NCBI GenBank assembly: GCA_012862575.1
Contig: BLSF01000014.1
Coordinates: forward strand, 310,001-374,000
Direction of reading: 5' to 3'
Source: Parietichytrium sp. I65-24A
Taxonomy: Eukaryota > Sar > Bigyra > Thraustochytrida > Thraustochytriidae
Length of the DNA: 64,000 bases
Shown here: positions 62,190 through 64,000 of the stretch, in pieces
How the letters are laid out: every line of letters starts with the position of its first letter
How positions within the stretch are numbered: position 1 is the first letter of the stretch
Program-made: the position numbers and the translations under genes
Notes under the pieces: model-generated
The model's input: only the letters and a program-made list of their open reading frames with translations
Database searches by the model: none
What the model was told of the DNA's origin: nothing

Positions 62190-64000
62190 ATGGGCGCGGC
62201 TGCCAGTGCCGCATCGGAAGCCCCATCGGAGAAGCTTGCCAAGTCTCTGGGTGGACTAGCCAAGTTTGGTCAAAAGTCCGGGTCATGGAAGAAAGTGCAG
62301 CATAGTAAACGCCACGAAAGCGATGCGAATTGTGCCAAGCAGGAGAGCCGGGAGGAGGCTGTCGAGGATGAAGGTAAAGCTCAGCCCGAGTTGGAGAGTG
62401 TAGACGCCACAAATCAGGCTAGTGAAGAGCTCGAACAAGAGGAAATCACTGCTGTTCAAGAGGAGGCGGGGCCAGAGGAGGATGAGGAAGCGAAGGACGA
62501 GGAGCTTGTGTCCAGGGTGGAAGACTTCGTGGAGGCATTTGACAATGATGACCACCATCTACACCGTGAGAAGAACTCTCCAAGAGCTAAAACGCTCTCG
62601 ATTTGCACCAGCGCGCCAGCGCTAATGAGCGCGAAGCAGCTCCTTGCCTCGCTTGATGCAATTGGCGACAGGAAAAGTGTTACGTTGAAGACTCCACAGG
62701 AGGAAGACGAAGATATGTTTGCTAATGCTTTGTCACCCAAAGAAGAAGCGAAAGACGGCCTGGCGTCACCAGCCCCCCCGCCAATGTCGCCAACTCTGAA
62801 CGGCTTCTACTCCCCCGCATCACCAGACGATATTCATGGTCCCATGCTCAAAGGACAATCGTTGGTCGCCGTGGGCGGCACCAAGCTTGGGGATGCTGGT
62901 TATTATTCTACGAGTGAAAGCGCGCCAAAATGGCAATTTTGGACGTTTGATTTCCTAAATGGGTGGTCCTTAATTGCCGATTGCCTGTCACCCTCAAGAT
63001 GTGCTCCGGTGGAGTCAGACATTGATCTTGACGCAAAATTCGAGGAGTGTTTTGGTTCTGCCACAGCGAAATGCGACACCTCAAATTCAGACAAGCTGTT
63101 CAGTCTGATTCCAAAATACGGCGATGGAGACTCGGAGGTAGACAAGATGGTGGAGGAACTCATAGAGAAACCTGGTTTTGAAATTGAAGAGCGGGACGAT
63201 GAAGGCAACTCGTATTTGATCCGCGCAGCTGAGTTTCAAAAGGCCGGTTTGTGCAGGATTCTCTTGCAGAAGGGTGTCTCGACGAGCACCAAAAACGACT
63301 ATGGTTTTGCGGCCTTACACTACGCGTGCTATTCGTCCTCTGCATCGTTTACGATCACCAAGCTGCTCCTCGAATTTGGCGCGTTTCCTGACCTCCCGGA
63401 TTGCAGTGGATGCACAGCACTGCATTATGCTGCAGCGGAGGGTCGGTCTCGGCTCGTCGCGATTCTACTTCACCACAAAGCGAGAATTGACCTCTTTGAT
63501 TGCAACGGCTGCACAGCGCTGCACTATGCAAACGAGCAAGGTTGTTCCACCTGCACCTCGCTGCTGAGATCTTCGGCACAAAGTACACAGGAATGGAAAG
63601 AATGCCTGGATCCATCGACAAACTATGTCTACTATTACAATCTCATCACTGGAGCGACACAATGGGAAAAACCCAAGGACTTCTCCAACGAGAAGTCTTC
63701 GGCACAAAAAGGCGGGCATTCAATTTTGAGTAAGGCACAACTTCAAAGCGAGCTTTTGCGCATCATCAACGATGAATCATCAACAGAGGAAGACCGCGAT
63801 ACTGTGCGTGGCGACTTGATGTCAACTATACCGCATGGTCCAGTGGACGTAATGGAGCTTGCAGAGGCACTTTTCGAGCCATCTGTGATCGAGACAGATG
63901 GTGGTTTGCCAAGTGCCGATGGAGATGCCGGTCCCCAAACTCTGTTTGAGGAAGAGGACGACATGTCTCGCTTGATGAATGAGCTGATTCGAGAAAACGA
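62190..64000 (+). CDS. Ankyrin-repeat and WW-domain protein, 3' end outside the window
   Basis: The frame from the ATG at 62190 stays open to the window edge, 603 codons without a stop. It is therefore a genuine long gene whose end is missing. An acidic, Ser/Glu-rich region of about 250 residues comes first. A segment near 245-330 with WQFWTFDFLNGWSLIADC is unusual and unrecognised. Ankyrin repeats follow (about residues 330-460): ERDDEGNSYLIRAAEFQKAG, YGFAALHYACYS, DCSGCTALHYAAAEG and DCNGCTALHYANEQG. A WW domain follows at about 468-495 (WKECLDPSTNYVYYYN, GATQWEKP), with both tryptophans and the tyrosine block intact; WW domains bind proline-rich ligands. Acidic sequence resumes afterwards. 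Probably a scaffold protein; function unknown. Confidence 0.82.
   Translation, partial: MGAAASAASEAPSEKLAKSLGGLAKFGQKSGSWKKVQHSKRHESDANCAKQESREEAVEDEGKAQPELESVDATNQASEELEQEEITAVQEEAGPEEDEEAKDEELVSRVEDFVEAFDNDDHHLHREKNSPRAKTLSICTSAPALMSAKQLLASLDAIGDRKSVTLKTPQEEDEDMFANALSPKEEAKDGLASPAPPPMSPTLNGFYSPASPDDIHGPMLKGQSLVAVGGTKLGDAGYYSTSESAPKWQFWTFDFLNGWSLIADCLSPSRCAPVESDIDLDAKFEECFGSATAKCDTSNSDKLFSLIPKYGDGDSEVDKMVEELIEKPGFEIEERDDEGNSYLIRAAEFQKAGLCRILLQKGVSTSTKNDYGFAALHYACYSSSASFTITKLLLEFGAFPDLPDCSGCTALHYAAAEGRSRLVAILLHHKARIDLFDCNGCTALHYANEQGCSTCTSLLRSSAQSTQEWKECLDPSTNYVYYYNLITGATQWEKPKDFSNEKSSAQKGGHSILSKAQLQSELLRIINDESSTEEDRDTVRGDLMSTIPHGPVDVMELAEALFEPSVIETDGGLPSADGDAGPQTLFEEEDDMSRLMNELIREN

Noticed and set aside
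1-64000. CRISPR arrays, bacterial operons, prophage or complete transposon
   Set aside because: No spaced direct repeats, transposase or terminal repeats were seen, and gene structure is eukaryotic.

Overview
This is a eukaryotic nuclear window. It has nuclear-type genes with short spliceosomal introns (about 60-160 bp, GTAAGT-like donors, CAG/TAG acceptors), mitochondrial presequences, a cytosolic multidomain GluRS, HSP110, SCAMP and TMEM184. SAS-6 and IFT57 imply a species that builds a basal body and a cilium. A fungal-type Zn2Cys6 factor, intron-poor genes, 0.2-4 kb spacers and an SPX-VTC protein together suggest a heterotrophic protist such as a thraustochytrid or other stramenopile. That placement is an inference; no marker gene here proves it.

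Layout. 1-4.9 kb: the end of a DsbA-like thioredoxin-fold gene, then a divergent pair of paralogous seven-helix receptor-like genes. 5.7-9.1 kb: TIM50 facing SAS-6. 11-12.7 kb: SPX-VTC-like. 13.9-17.4 kb: mitochondrial HSP90 (TRAP1) facing IFT57. 19-23.3 kb: HSP110 facing an unrecognised coiled-coil gene. 24.1-24.6 kb: a MaoC-like dehydratase. 24.6-31.9 kb looks empty but holds two cryptic spliced minus-strand genes that I traced from splice sites and phase. 31.9-41.6 kb: a Myb/SANT plus TAZ-like regulator, a CHTOP/FoP-like small basic protein, GluRS and a 1-Cys peroxiredoxin. 42-45 kb: an orphan ORF, a degenerate repeat and a decayed zinc-ribbon ORF. 45.3-50.8 kb: a Zn2Cys6 factor facing an HMG-box protein. 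51-54.7 kb: tandem duplications and an F-box-like/villin-headpiece protein with a copied fragment downstream. 55.9-64 kb: SCAMP, an orphan multipass protein, TMEM184 and a 3'-truncated ankyrin-WW gene.

Themes. Five gene pairs converge with 3' gaps of only about 180-410 bp, while 5' spaces are long. Eight genes carry purine-rich (GA)n tracts on the coding strand shortly before the start codon. A near-palindrome, TACTCAC-N-GTCAGTA, recurs at least seven times, mostly near gene starts. Two 7-bp minisatellites also sit directly upstream of genes. Functionally the window is a mix of protein folding and import (TIM50, TRAP1, HSP110), cilium assembly (SAS-6, IFT57), membrane proteins and transcription factors; I see no operon-like functional cluster.
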